Positions 17,822-27,150 of a stretch of 64,000 bases of DNA are shown in pieces (positions within the stretch are counted from its first letter, which is position 1; the number at the start of each line of letters is the position of its first letter). Position numbers and translations under genes: made by a program. The notes beneath the pieces are model-generated. The model did not search any database and had not been told where the DNA came from. It was given only the letters and a program-made list of their open reading frames with translations. The stretch is from NCBI GenBank assembly GCA_009782785.1, contig WRIJ01000005.1:62001-126000 (forward strand), read 5' to 3'. The DNA is from Propionibacteriaceae bacterium (GTDB lineage Bacteria; Actinomycetota; Actinomycetes; Propionibacteriales; Propionibacteriaceae).

Positions 17822-19053
17822 TGCCCACCTCGGCTCAAAGTGCTTTCTCTTTCACTGAGGGGTCTCACATCCCCGATAGTCTTGGGCGTACGGGTGTGAT
17901 CTCCACGCCACACGGTCAGATCAATACTCCTTGCTTTGTCGTGGTGGGCACGGCCGCTACGGTCAAGGGTGTTCTGCCTAGGGACATCGAAGCATTAGGG
18001 GCTCAAGCCGTCCTCGCTAATGCCTATCATCTCTATCTTCAACCAGGGGCTGACATTGTTGATGAGGCCGGTGGTGTGGGCCAATTCATGGGATGGTCCG
18101 GCCCAACGTTCACCGACTCTGGTGGCTTCCAGGTGTTGAGTCAAGGGGCGGGTTTCAAGAAGGTTCTTGCCATGTCGACAGCTGGATTGGCTAGTGATGA
18201 GGTGATTGCTCCGGGGAAGGATCGTCTGGCACAGGTGGATGATGATGGGGTTAGTTTTCGTTCTTTCCGTGATGGCTCGGCTCATCGTTTCACTCCGGAA
18301 GTGTCGATGCAGATCCAGCATCAGCTTGGTGCGGATATTATTTTTGCTTTTGATGAATGTACGACACTGATGAACACCCGTGAGTACCAAGAAAGGTCTC
18401 TTGACCGGACGCAGACATGGGCGCTTCGGTGTTTGAGTGAACATCGCCGCCTCACCGATGATCGTACAGGCAAGCCTTATCAGGGCCTTTTCGGTGTTGT
18501 TCAAGGTGCCCAATTTGAGGATCTTCGTCGCCGTGGGGCCAAAGACTTAGCACAAGCAGATGTTGACACTCAGGTGTTTGATGGATTCGGGATCGGGGGT
18601 GCACTGGAGAAAGAAAACTTGGGAACCATCTGCAGATGGGTGAACGAAGAACTCCCCGACGACAAACCCCGTCACCTGCTCGGCATCTCAGAACCTGAGG
18701 ATCTTTTTGCTGCTATTGAGCAGGGGATTGATACTTTTGACTGTGTGAACCCTTCGCGTACTGCTCGCAATGGCCGGGCTTACACCACCCAGGGGTGGTA
18801 CAACGTTGACACTCTCCCTTCGAAGAGGAGTTCTGCCCCACTCGAGGACGGGTGTGACTGTTATACGTGCGAGAATTTTTCCCGTGCCTATCTTCACCAT
18901 TTAACCCGCGCTAAAGAACTACTGGTCTACACGCTGATGACTATTCATAATGAACGTTTTCACGTTCGTCTCGTGGATCAGATACGCGAGTCTATTGATG
19001 GTGGGTTCTTCTATGATTTCCGTGAAGACTTCCTGGGAAGGTACCGCAGGTGA
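17821..19053 (+). CDS. tgt: tRNA-guanine (queuine) transglycosylase
   Basis: Tgt exchanges guanine-34 in the anticodon of His, Asn, Asp and Tyr tRNAs for queuine or preQ1. The 410-residue protein shows the family blocks: FVVVGTAATVKGVLPRD, NAYHLYLQPG, FTDSGGFQVLSQG (catalytic Asp), FGVVQGAQFEDLRRRGA and GFGIGG, and the zinc site with CDCYTCENFSRAYLHHL. The ATG at 17821 overlaps the rsmE stop. The convergent yhhQ gene 1.5 kb away encodes a queuosine-precursor transporter, and no preQ0/preQ1 synthesis genes lie in the window, so the pair suggests salvage of imported precursor. Confidence 0.93.
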   Translation: MPTSAQSAFSFTEGSHIPDSLGRTGVISTPHGQINTPCFVVVGTAATVKGVLPRDIEALGAQAVLANAYHLYLQPGADIVDEAGGVGQFMGWSGPTFTDSGGFQVLSQGAGFKKVLAMSTAGLASDEVIAPGKDRLAQVDDDGVSFRSFRDGSAHRFTPEVSMQIQHQLGADIIFAFDECTTLMNTREYQERSLDRTQTWALRCLSEHRRLTDDRTGKPYQGLFGVVQGAQFEDLRRRGAKDLAQADVDTQVFDGFGIGGALEKENLGTICRWVNEELPDDKPRHLLGISEPEDLFAAIEQGIDTFDCVNPSRTARNGRAYTTQGWYNVDTLPSKRSSAPLEDGCDCYTCENFSRAYLHHLTRAKELLVYTLMTIHNERFHVRLVDQIRESIDGGFFYDFREDFLGRYRR

Positions 19054-19934
19054 ATATCATTGAGGTGGACAACCTTTCGAAGAGGTACGACCGATTCCAG
19101 TTGGTCGATATCTCCTTGTCGCTGCCTCTGGGATCCATTTTGGGGGTCATGGGAGCTACCGGCTCGGGGAAGACGACTCTGCTCACATCGATGCTTCACT
19201 TGGTGCGCCCAGACACTGGAACAGTGGGAATCTGGGGCAGGGATGTTCGACATCATCACCAGGAACTCAAACAAAAGATTGGGTTTGTCGCCACTGGGGC
19301 CCCCCCCTATTCGAGTCGCACCCCGGAACAGATCACTTCGATGACGAGGCGGTTTTATCCGAATTGGGATCACTTATCGTACTTGTCCGCTGTGGAGAGT
19401 TTGGAGATCAGTGAGAAGGTCAAACTTTCTCGCGGCTCGCGCATTCAGCAGGTGAAGTACGCGCTAGCGGCGGCGGTGGGCCATCATAGTGAGTTGTTGG
19501 TTCTTGATGACCCTACTCGTGGGATGGGGGATCAAGATAAAAAAGACATCATGGAACTGTTGGCGAAACTCACTCGCTCGACGAATCTGAGCCTCGTGTT
19601 CACCACGCGCGATGCCTCACAGGTGGAGGCCTATGCCGACTATGGGTTGTATCTTCGTGAAGGTCGCATGGTGGTTTATGGGTTGGTTGACGACGTACGC
19701 AGGTCTTTCTTGTTGGTGAGGGGAAGTCGTCCACAATTGACGAAAGCTTTAGAAGACAGGCTCATGGGGATTCGGGTGACGGGGAGTGGTTTTACTGGAA
19801 TGATCTGGGCTTATGATCAATACCTTGCCCGTGGGTGTGAACTGAAAACCCCACGTCTGGACCAGGTCATGGTGTACACCGAGAGGGCACCGTCCCATCC
19901 GAAGCGTGCACAGGAGGAGGTGAACAAGGCGTGA
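19050..19934 (+). CDS. ABC transporter ATP-binding protein with degenerate catalytic motifs
   Basis: The 294-residue protein is an ABC ATPase of the YtrB/EcsA-like group, usually paired with a small ABC-2 permease, as here. Walker A is intact (GATGSGKTT). The signature motif LSGGQ is replaced by LSRGSRIQQ, Walker B ends LVLDDPTRGMG with Asp in place of the catalytic Glu, and the H-loop histidine position reads TTRDA instead of the usual THD. ATP binding looks possible but hydrolysis may be weak. A C-terminal extension of about 80 residues follows the core. It starts in an overlap with tgt. Substrate unknown. Confidence 0.85.
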   Translation: MNIIEVDNLSKRYDRFQLVDISLSLPLGSILGVMGATGSGKTTLLTSMLHLVRPDTGTVGIWGRDVRHHHQELKQKIGFVATGAPPYSSRTPEQITSMTRRFYPNWDHLSYLSAVESLEISEKVKLSRGSRIQQVKYALAAAVGHHSELLVLDDPTRGMGDQDKKDIMELLAKLTRSTNLSLVFTTRDASQVEAYADYGLYLREGRMVVYGLVDDVRRSFLLVRGSRPQLTKALEDRLMGIRVTGSGFTGMIWAYDQYLARGCELKTPRLDQVMVYTERAPSHPKRAQEEVNKA

Positions 19935-20575
19935 AGAACCTGTTGGTGAAAGAGTTTCGTTTAACGATCACCTGGTGGATGTACCTCGCCTTGGGTGCGT
20001 TGCTACTGTTGTTCATCCCAATGTGGATGTTCCCTCTTGCCTTTGGTTACGTCTTTGTTTTCTTCATGATTCTTGCCTATCGCGATAGAACTGAGCGTGA
20101 TCTGGACTTTGTGGCCAGCTTGCCTGTTGATCGTAAGGATCAGGTACGAGCCCGAGTTTGGGTGGTCGTACTGGTGGAATTGTTGTTTATCGTTGTAGCC
20201 ATTCCCCTCTGCATTGTTCGATGGTATCTCTATCCGGTGGGGAACTTCATTGGAATGAACACTAATGTGGCTTTCTTTGGGGTCATTGGCTTGATGTATG
20301 CGGTTTTTAATGCGTTCTATCTCCCTGGATACTATTCTCGCCGCTCTCCAAGGTGGTGGCCGCTCGGGGTTGGCACAATGGTGGCCCTCCTTGTTGGTGT
20401 CGCCTTATCTACTGTTGTTGCCACCATGGGGTCTTTGAGTTTTCTCAATGATCGCGGTTTGGGCCATTTGGTTGCTCAACTAGCTGTCCTGGTGGTCGGT
20501 GCCTTCATCTTCTGCCTGGTCACTATTGTTGCCACACGACGAGCCATCATGAATTTCTCCTATAGTGACCTGTAG
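19931..20575 (+). CDS. ABC-2 type permease
   Basis: The 214-residue protein has six hydrophobic segments and starts in an ATGA-type overlap with the ATPase gene (GTG at 19931), so the two form one transporter. The motif RDRTERDLDFVASLPVDRKDQVRARV after the second TM is typical of ABC-2 permeases of this small class. Substrate and direction are unknown. Its last 16 bp overlap the convergent yhhQ gene. Confidence 0.82.
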   Translation: MKNLLVKEFRLTITWWMYLALGALLLLFIPMWMFPLAFGYVFVFFMILAYRDRTERDLDFVASLPVDRKDQVRARVWVVVLVELLFIVVAIPLCIVRWYLYPVGNFIGMNTNVAFFGVIGLMYAVFNAFYLPGYYSRRSPRWWPLGVGTMVALLVGVALSTVVATMGSLSFLNDRGLGHLVAQLAVLVVGAFIFCLVTIVATRRAIMNFSYSDL

Positions 20576-21252
20576 GTTTCGCGGGTTTTCAGCCATGAAA
20601 TAACACGGAGAGTGATCGGCAGGAGGATGATCTCCAAACCCACTTTGTAGAGGTATCCAACGATGATGTAGTTGCCCAAGGTTCCTGCACTGACGACAAA
20701 ACCGTACGCTATGGTGCAGAACAAGATCGTGTCAACAGCTTCACCGACAACAGAGGAACTGACCAGGCGAAACCAGAGTGATCCTGGCTTGGCACGATCA
20801 CGAAGCCAGACCAGGAGTCGCGCGTTCATGAGTTGGCCTACCAAGTATCCAATAAGTGATCCCACAACTATGCGTGGTACAAACCCCAACACGGAGATCC
20901 ATGCTTCTTGGTTACCCCAGCTTGCATCGGCGGGGAGGGCCCCCACCACGACAAAGACCACAGCGGCAGTGATGGACAGAATAAAACCGAGAAAGATCGC
21001 TCGTCTGGCTTTCTTGAATCCGTAAACCTCAGCTAGACAGCCACCGAGGATGTACGTGATGGGGAAGGTGAGTGCTCCGCCATCGAAGACGAGTGGAAAA
21101 ATGTGGACACCACCAGGGGCCCACGTAGGGCCAAGGGCAATGAGTTTGGTGGCCGCAACATTGGCGATGAGCAGCATGGCACAAAACCCGGCCACAATGA
21201 GGTCGTACACTCCTCGCGGTGACTCCTGATCTGTTGTGGTGTTGTTCTGCAC
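20560..21252 (-). CDS. yhhQ: Queuosine precursor transporter (YhhQ family)
   Basis: YhhQ imports preQ0/preQ1 for tRNA queuosine. The 230-residue protein has about six to seven TM segments and the family blocks ANVAATKLI, PLVFDGGALTFPITYILGGCLAEVYGFKKARRAI and the WFRLVSSSVVGEAVDTILF segment. GTG at 21252 (VQNNTTTDQ) was chosen because TAGGAT sits exactly 7 nt upstream, the leaderless spacing seen elsewhere here; the open frame extends 17 codons further without a ribosome site. Its place next to tgt supports the function. Confidence 0.9.
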   Translation of the reverse strand: MQNNTTTDQESPRGVYDLIVAGFCAMLLIANVAATKLIALGPTWAPGGVHIFPLVFDGGALTFPITYILGGCLAEVYGFKKARRAIFLGFILSITAAVVFVVVGALPADASWGNQEAWISVLGFVPRIVVGSLIGYLVGQLMNARLLVWLRDRAKPGSLWFRLVSSSVVGEAVDTILFCTIAYGFVVSAGTLGNYIIVGYLYKVGLEIILLPITLRVISWLKTRETYRSL

Positions 21253-21259
21253 ATCCAGA

Positions 21260-21265
21260 ATCCTA
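21260..21265 (-). promoter_or_regulatory. -10 box of leaderless yhhQ promoter
   Basis: TAGGAT on the minus strand is followed by 7 nt and GTG at 21252. No Shine-Dalgarno is present. Confidence 0.5.
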
Positions 21266-21457
21266 TATTCCCCAGCCCTTTGTCTGCACAGGCCCACATT
21301 CAAGTTAGAGATGCAATGGTGTCGTTATTGATTGATTGTAGCTGTTGTTGGAATCGGCCTGACCCCTTTTTTTGGTCCCATCACCCATCATTACGAGAAA
21401 GTGACATGAAAAGCTAGACTAGAGCCGTATCCCATCTCAGGAGGTTGACTCACCAAG

Positions 21458-22471
21458 GTGACTGAACCAAAGACTCGTCTCGATTCGCGTCACGTGAGCG
21501 TACCGACCTCCATTTCTATGGTGAATGTCCTAGGGCCGCGTGACGAATTCCTTCGGCTTCTTGAAAACAAACTAGAAGCTGACCTTCACGTACGTGGAAA
21601 CGTCATCACGCTTACCGGTAGTAACACCGACATGGACCATGCTGAAGAAGTTCTTACACAAATGGTGAGTGTGCTTCGTACTGGCCAAGGCCTCAGCCTT
21701 GCGGATGTGTCGCGAATACTGCAGATGACCGGTGAGGACACTCTGGAAGCTGCAGAGGTTCTCACCCAAAGTGTGCTCTCCCACAAGGGGCGTACGATAC
21801 GCCCCAAAACCGCTAACCAGAAGAGATATGTAGATGCTATTGACGCCAACACGATTGTCTTTGGGATAGGGCCAGCTGGCACAGGCAAAACCTATCTCGC
21901 AGTCGCCAAAGCTGTTCAAGCACTCCAATCGAAGCAAGTCTCGCGCATTATCTTAACCCGCCCAGCGATCGAAGCAGGGGAGAGGCTCGGTTTCCTGCCG
22001 GGTACACTCTCGGAAAAGATCGACCCCTATCTTCGACCCCTGTACGATGCCCTCCACGACATGCTCGATCCGCAATCCGTACCGCGCCTCCTTACTGCCG
22101 GTACGATCGAGATCGCACCGCTGGCGTACATGCGTGGGCGCACCCTCAACGATGCTTTCATTATCCTCGACGAGGCACAAAACACTTCCATGGAGCAGAT
22201 GAAAATGTTCCTCACCCGGCTCGGATTCAACTCCACCATGGTGGTCACTGGTGATGTGACACAGATCGATTTGCCCACATCCATGAAGTCAGGTTTGCGA
22301 GAAGTCACCGGAATCTTAAACAACGTCGACGACATTGCTTTCTGCCAGTTGACCAATTCTGATGTGGTACGGCACCCACTCGTTGGGCGCATAGCAGCTG
22401 CCTATGATTCTTATGAAGCAGTGAACCCTCGCCGTGGAGCTTCACGACCCACACCCAGGAGTAAGCAATGA
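21458..22471 (+). CDS. PhoH-like ATPase
   Basis: The 337-residue protein has an N-terminal KH-like region (about 1-110, with ENKLEADLHVRGNVITLTG) and a PhoH ATPase core with Walker A FGIGPAGTGKTYLAVAKAV and Walker B FIILDEAQNTS, then GDVTQIDLP. Family members act in RNA metabolism and are conserved upstream of ybeY. The GTG at 21458 has AGGAGG about 13 nt upstream, an unusually long spacing, and no closer in-frame start was found. It overlaps ybeY. Confidence 0.9.
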   Translation: MTEPKTRLDSRHVSVPTSISMVNVLGPRDEFLRLLENKLEADLHVRGNVITLTGSNTDMDHAEEVLTQMVSVLRTGQGLSLADVSRILQMTGEDTLEAAEVLTQSVLSHKGRTIRPKTANQKRYVDAIDANTIVFGIGPAGTGKTYLAVAKAVQALQSKQVSRIILTRPAIEAGERLGFLPGTLSEKIDPYLRPLYDALHDMLDPQSVPRLLTAGTIEIAPLAYMRGRTLNDAFIILDEAQNTSMEQMKMFLTRLGFNSTMVVTGDVTQIDLPTSMKSGLREVTGILNNVDDIAFCQLTNSDVVRHPLVGRIAAAYDSYEAVNPRRGASRPTPRSKQ

Positions 22472-22929
22472 TCGACCTCACGAACGAATCGGGTACAGAA
22501 GTTGATGAAAGATCACTGATCCAACTCGGCCTCTTTGCTCTTACATCACTGCATGTGAGCGCAGAAGCTGAACTGTCCATCCAGCTCGTTGATGAGCAAA
22601 CCATGGCGGCCTACCATGAGAAGTTCATGGGTGAACCTGGCCCCACGGACGTGCTCAGTTTCCCCATGGATGAACTCCGACCAGGAAAAGACCCGGACGA
22701 CCTAAGTGTTGGAGTCCTCGGAGACGTGGTGCTCTGTCCTGCGATCGCTACACAGCAGGGGCCAGCAACAGGTCGTACTGGCCAAGAAGAATCGGAATAC
22801 TTACTCATCCATGGGATCCTTCATCTTCTAGGATTTGACCACAGCGAACCCCAAGAGAAAGCTGTGATGTTCGGTCTCAATGATCAGATTATTGAAGCCT
22901 GGGGCTCAAGCAAACGAGACGATCAATGA
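22468..22929 (+). CDS. ybeY: Endoribonuclease YbeY
   Basis: YbeY is a zinc metalloenzyme needed for 16S rRNA 3'-end processing and ribosome quality control. The 153-residue protein has GPTDVLSFPMDE and the zinc-binding HGILHLLGFDH (H-x3-H-x5-H) near its C-terminus. ATG at 22468 overlaps the phoH stop by 4 bp and its own stop overlaps the next gene by 4 bp. Confidence 0.95.
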   Translation: MIDLTNESGTEVDERSLIQLGLFALTSLHVSAEAELSIQLVDEQTMAAYHEKFMGEPGPTDVLSFPMDELRPGKDPDDLSVGVLGDVVLCPAIATQQGPATGRTGQEESEYLLIHGILHLLGFDHSEPQEKAVMFGLNDQIIEAWGSSKRDDQ

Positions 22930-23771
22930 TTCAGTTCGTACTTGCCGGTATCACTGGTGCCATCGTCGGGGCTGGCATCACCCTCGGATTGGTCACAGTC
23001 TTAGCCAAGCGCTCAGAAAAGAGAACCCCTGTTCACGACCATCACCTGCTTTCTCCACGACCAACCTTTTCTGTCTCCGATTTGGGGAACACCCTTGTTC
23101 GGGAAGTTATGGTCCCTCGTACTGATGTTGTCCATATCGAGGCGGGGAAAACTCTTCGCCAAGCCCTTGCCTTGACGCTACGTTCAGGGTTTTCTCGTAT
23201 TCCAGTGACCGGGGACAAGGGGTTAGATGATGTGGTTGGGATCCTCTATCTCAAAGATATTGTCAAGAGGGTTTTCGATAATTCTGAAGCCCAGTCGGTT
23301 GAACTAGTTGATTCTTTGGTACGTCCGGTGACCTGGTGCCCAGATTCGAAAACTGCTGATGATCTGCTTCGTGAAATGCAAGCAGCACATATTCACATGG
23401 TTGTCGTGGTGGACGAGTTTGGTGGTACGGCGGGAGTGATCACGATCGAGGATCTCATTGAAGAGATTGTTGGTGAGATTCAAGACGAGTTTGATCAAGA
23501 ACTTGACCCGGCTATCGAGATATCTCCTGGGGTGTATCGGGTGTCCTCACGATTATCTCTCTCAGATCTCGGTGACCTTTTTGGTTGCGAACTGGGTGAC
23601 GACGATGTGGACTCGGTTGGTGGGATCATGGCCAAAGAACTCAACATGGTCCCCATCCCAGGCGCCTCGCTCACCTGGGAGGGCTTGGAGCTCAGTGCTG
23701 ATCAGTTCACAGGTCGTCGCCACCAGCTGTCGACAGTGATCGTACGCGCTAGGGAGGACCATGATGAGTGA
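22926..23771 (+). CDS. CBS-domain CorC/HlyC-family protein
   Basis: The 281-residue protein has one N-terminal TM segment (about residues 4-27), two CBS motifs (VREVMVPRTDVVHIEAGKT and AHIHMVVVVDEFGGTAGVITIEDLIEEIVGEI) and a C-terminal CorC_HlyC FAD-like domain. The three-span DUF21 domain of full-length family members is absent, which is common in the copy next to ybeY and era. The role is probably in divalent-cation or membrane homeostasis; the name hemolysin is historical. Confidence 0.87.
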   Translation: MIQFVLAGITGAIVGAGITLGLVTVLAKRSEKRTPVHDHHLLSPRPTFSVSDLGNTLVREVMVPRTDVVHIEAGKTLRQALALTLRSGFSRIPVTGDKGLDDVVGILYLKDIVKRVFDNSEAQSVELVDSLVRPVTWCPDSKTADDLLREMQAAHIHMVVVVDEFGGTAGVITIEDLIEEIVGEIQDEFDQELDPAIEISPGVYRVSSRLSLSDLGDLFGCELGDDDVDSVGGIMAKELNMVPIPGASLTWEGLELSADQFTGRRHQLSTVIVRAREDHDE

Positions 23772-24723
23772 TAGGGATGTACGAGACAACACGACTCCAG
23801 AAACAACCTCCGAGGGGCATCGCTCAGGGTTTGCTTGTTTTGTGGGAAGGCCGAATGCCGGAAAATCTACACTCACTAACGCATTAGTGGGTACGAAAGT
23901 GGCTATTGCTTCGGATAAGCCACAAACTACTCGCCACGTTATTAAAGGGATTGTGACCAGGGACGATGGGCAACTGGTCATCTTGGATACTCCAGGTGTT
24001 CATCGACCACGGACACTGCTTGGTGAAAGACTCAACCAATTGGTCTATGACACATGGTCAGAGGTTGATGTGGTGGGCGTGTGTCTTCCCTGCCCAGAAA
24101 AGGTCGGTCCAGGGGACAGGTTCCTTCTCACCCAGATTTCACAACTTCCCCAGAAGCCAACCCTGTTTGCCTTGGCTACCAAGATGGATATTGCTGGAAA
24201 GCAGCGTACGCGCGAGCATCTGATCGGGCTTCAACAGCTAGAATCGGAGCTCGGTCTATCCTGGGATCAGATCGTGCCAGTCTCAGCGGTCAGTGGGGAG
24301 AATATTGATCTTGTCCGTGATCTGTTAATCGAGGCACTTCCTCAAGGCCCGGCGTACTACCCAGATGGTGAGGTCAGTGATGAACCTCAAGAAACCTTGA
24401 TCGCTGAACTCATTCGTGAAGTGGCTTTAGGTGTCGTACATAGTGAACTGCCGCACTCGATCACCGTGACCATCGAGGAGATGGGTTTGCGCGAGGATCG
24501 CGAGAAACCCCTGCTGGATATCTTTGCGAATCTTGTGGTCGAACGTGACTCTCAAAAGCCGATCATTTTGGGTAAGAAAGCTGAGCGCCTGAAAGAGATC
24601 GGTACGCAGGCGCGACGCAGAATCTCGGCCCTGGTGGGGACACAGGTATACCTCGATCTGAAAGTCAAAGTGGTCAAAGAGTGGCAGCGCGATCCGAAGG
24701 CCCTCAACCGACTCGGGTTCTAG
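23764..24723 (+). CDS. era: GTPase Era
   Basis: Era binds the 3' end of 16S rRNA and helps 30S maturation. The 319-residue protein has G1 GRPNAGKST, G3 DTPGVH, G4 as TKMD (the Thr variant frequent in actinobacteria) and a C-terminal KH domain with ILGKKAERLKEIGTQAR. Of two adjacent ATGs, 23764 has the better spacing from GGGAGG. It overlaps the CorC gene and closes the phoH-ybeY-corC-era operon. Confidence 0.95.
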   Translation: MSDRDVRDNTTPETTSEGHRSGFACFVGRPNAGKSTLTNALVGTKVAIASDKPQTTRHVIKGIVTRDDGQLVILDTPGVHRPRTLLGERLNQLVYDTWSEVDVVGVCLPCPEKVGPGDRFLLTQISQLPQKPTLFALATKMDIAGKQRTREHLIGLQQLESELGLSWDQIVPVSAVSGENIDLVRDLLIEALPQGPAYYPDGEVSDEPQETLIAELIREVALGVVHSELPHSITVTIEEMGLREDREKPLLDIFANLVVERDSQKPIILGKKAERLKEIGTQARRRISALVGTQVYLDLKVKVVKEWQRDPKALNRLGF

Positions 24724-24758
24724 TACGGCCCTCTAGGTGCCATCCTAACGGTGCTATG

Positions 24759-24878
24759 AGAGATTCATCCCACGAGGAAGAGTTCTGTTCTTTCGCAACC
24801 AGTCCGCATCGCTTCGCGATGCGGACGGCCAGGCCCATCCACGCTCACGAACAGAACTTCCTAGCGTGATGAATCTCT
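24759..24878. repeat. Long imperfect inverted repeat with nested hairpin
   Basis: The arms 24759-24790 and 24849-24878 pair over about 30 bp with a few mismatches: AGAGATTCAT pairs with ATGAATCTCT, and the inner part TTCTGTTC with GAACAGAA. Inside lies a perfect 11-bp stem with a 3-nt loop (24802-24826, GTCCGCATCGC/GCGATGCGGAC). It fills most of the 297-bp gap between era and leuA. It could be a small MITE-like element or an elaborate terminator; there is no T-tract and no clear target duplication. Confidence 0.6.
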
Positions 24879-24921
24879 GCTCACGGGCAAAACCCCTTGA
24901 ACACTGTAGTATGCTGGTCCC

Positions 24922-24960
24922 ATGCCGCGTTGCCTGCTCCTTAGCTGCCGCAGCGAGTGA
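24922..24960 (+). CDS. Leucine leader peptide of leuA
   Basis: A 12-codon ORF, MPRCLLLSCRSE, lies 60 bp before leuA and contains three consecutive leucine codons (CTG CTC CTT). Its last codons form the left arm of a strong hairpin. This is the layout expected for ribosome-mediated attenuation by leucyl-tRNA supply. A TAGTAT -10-like box sits 9 nt before the ATG, so translation may start at or very near the mRNA 5' end. Confidence 0.75.
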   Translation: MPRCLLLSCRSE

Positions 24961-24980
24961 AAAGTCTCGCTGCGGAGACT
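24948..24980 (+). promoter_or_regulatory. leuA attenuator with alternative hairpins
   Basis: A perfect 10-bp stem, CCGCAGCGAG (24948-24957) with CTCGCTGCGG (24966-24975), overlaps the end of the leader peptide. A competing 6-bp stem, AGTCTC (24963-24968) with GAGACT (24975-24980), uses part of the same bases. A ribosome stalled at the Leu codons would affect the first stem and favour the second. No U-run follows, so control might act on translation or through another fold. Confidence 0.6.
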
Positions 24981-24987
24981 AGCGTGA

Positions 24988-26754
<1,767 letters not shown>

Positions 26755-26792
26755 ATCTCGGTCCTCGACTGCTCCCCATGGGCCCAACACGG

Positions 26793-26798
26793 TATAAT
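26793..26798 (+). promoter_or_regulatory. -10 box upstream of fdxA
   Basis: A perfect TATAAT lies 28 nt before the fdxA ATG, which has its own AGAAAGGA ribosome site. No -35 hexamer at standard spacing is evident. Confidence 0.5.
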
Positions 26799-26826
26799 TT
26801 TGGGCTAGCTCCCAGAAAGGATCCCC

Positions 26827-27141
26827 ATGACTTACGTAATCGCCGAACCTTGTGTGGATATTAAAGACAAGGCCTGCGTTGAAGAATGCCCCGTGGATTG
26901 TATTTATGAGGGAGCCAGAACTCTCTATATCAACCCTGATGAATGCGTGGATTGTGGGGCTTGTGAGCCAGTGTGCCCCATCAATGCGATTTACTATGAG
27001 GACGATCTCCCAGCCGAATACTTGGAGTATGCAGAGATCAATGCTGGGTTCTTCGCAGAGCTAGGTACACCCGGTGGAGCGGCCCGCTTGGGTCCAGTGG
27101 ATGGCGACCATCCCACTATTGCTGCCCTGCCCCCACGCTAA
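26827..27141 (+). CDS. fdxA: Ferredoxin (7Fe type)
   Basis: This small electron carrier has 104 residues. The N-terminal half contains the cysteine pattern of a 3Fe-4S/4Fe-4S ferredoxin: [17 protein letters not shown] followed by [12 protein letters not shown]. The tail ([19 protein letters not shown]) matches actinobacterial FdxA. The neighbouring dapC gene starts 9 bp later, a frequent pairing in actinobacteria. Confidence 0.95.
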   Translation: MTYVIAEPCVDIKDKACVEECPVDCIYEGARTLYINPDECVDCGACEPVCPINAIYYEDDLPAEYLEYAEINAGFFAELGTPGGAARLGPVDGDHPTIAALPPR

Positions 27142-27144
27142 TCT
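27139..27144 (+). promoter_or_regulatory. Possible -10 box for leaderless dapC
   Basis: TAATCT, overlapping the fdxA stop codon, lies 6 nt before the dapC ATG, and no Shine-Dalgarno is visible between them. Confidence 0.35.
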
Positions 27145-27150
27145 TGTCCT

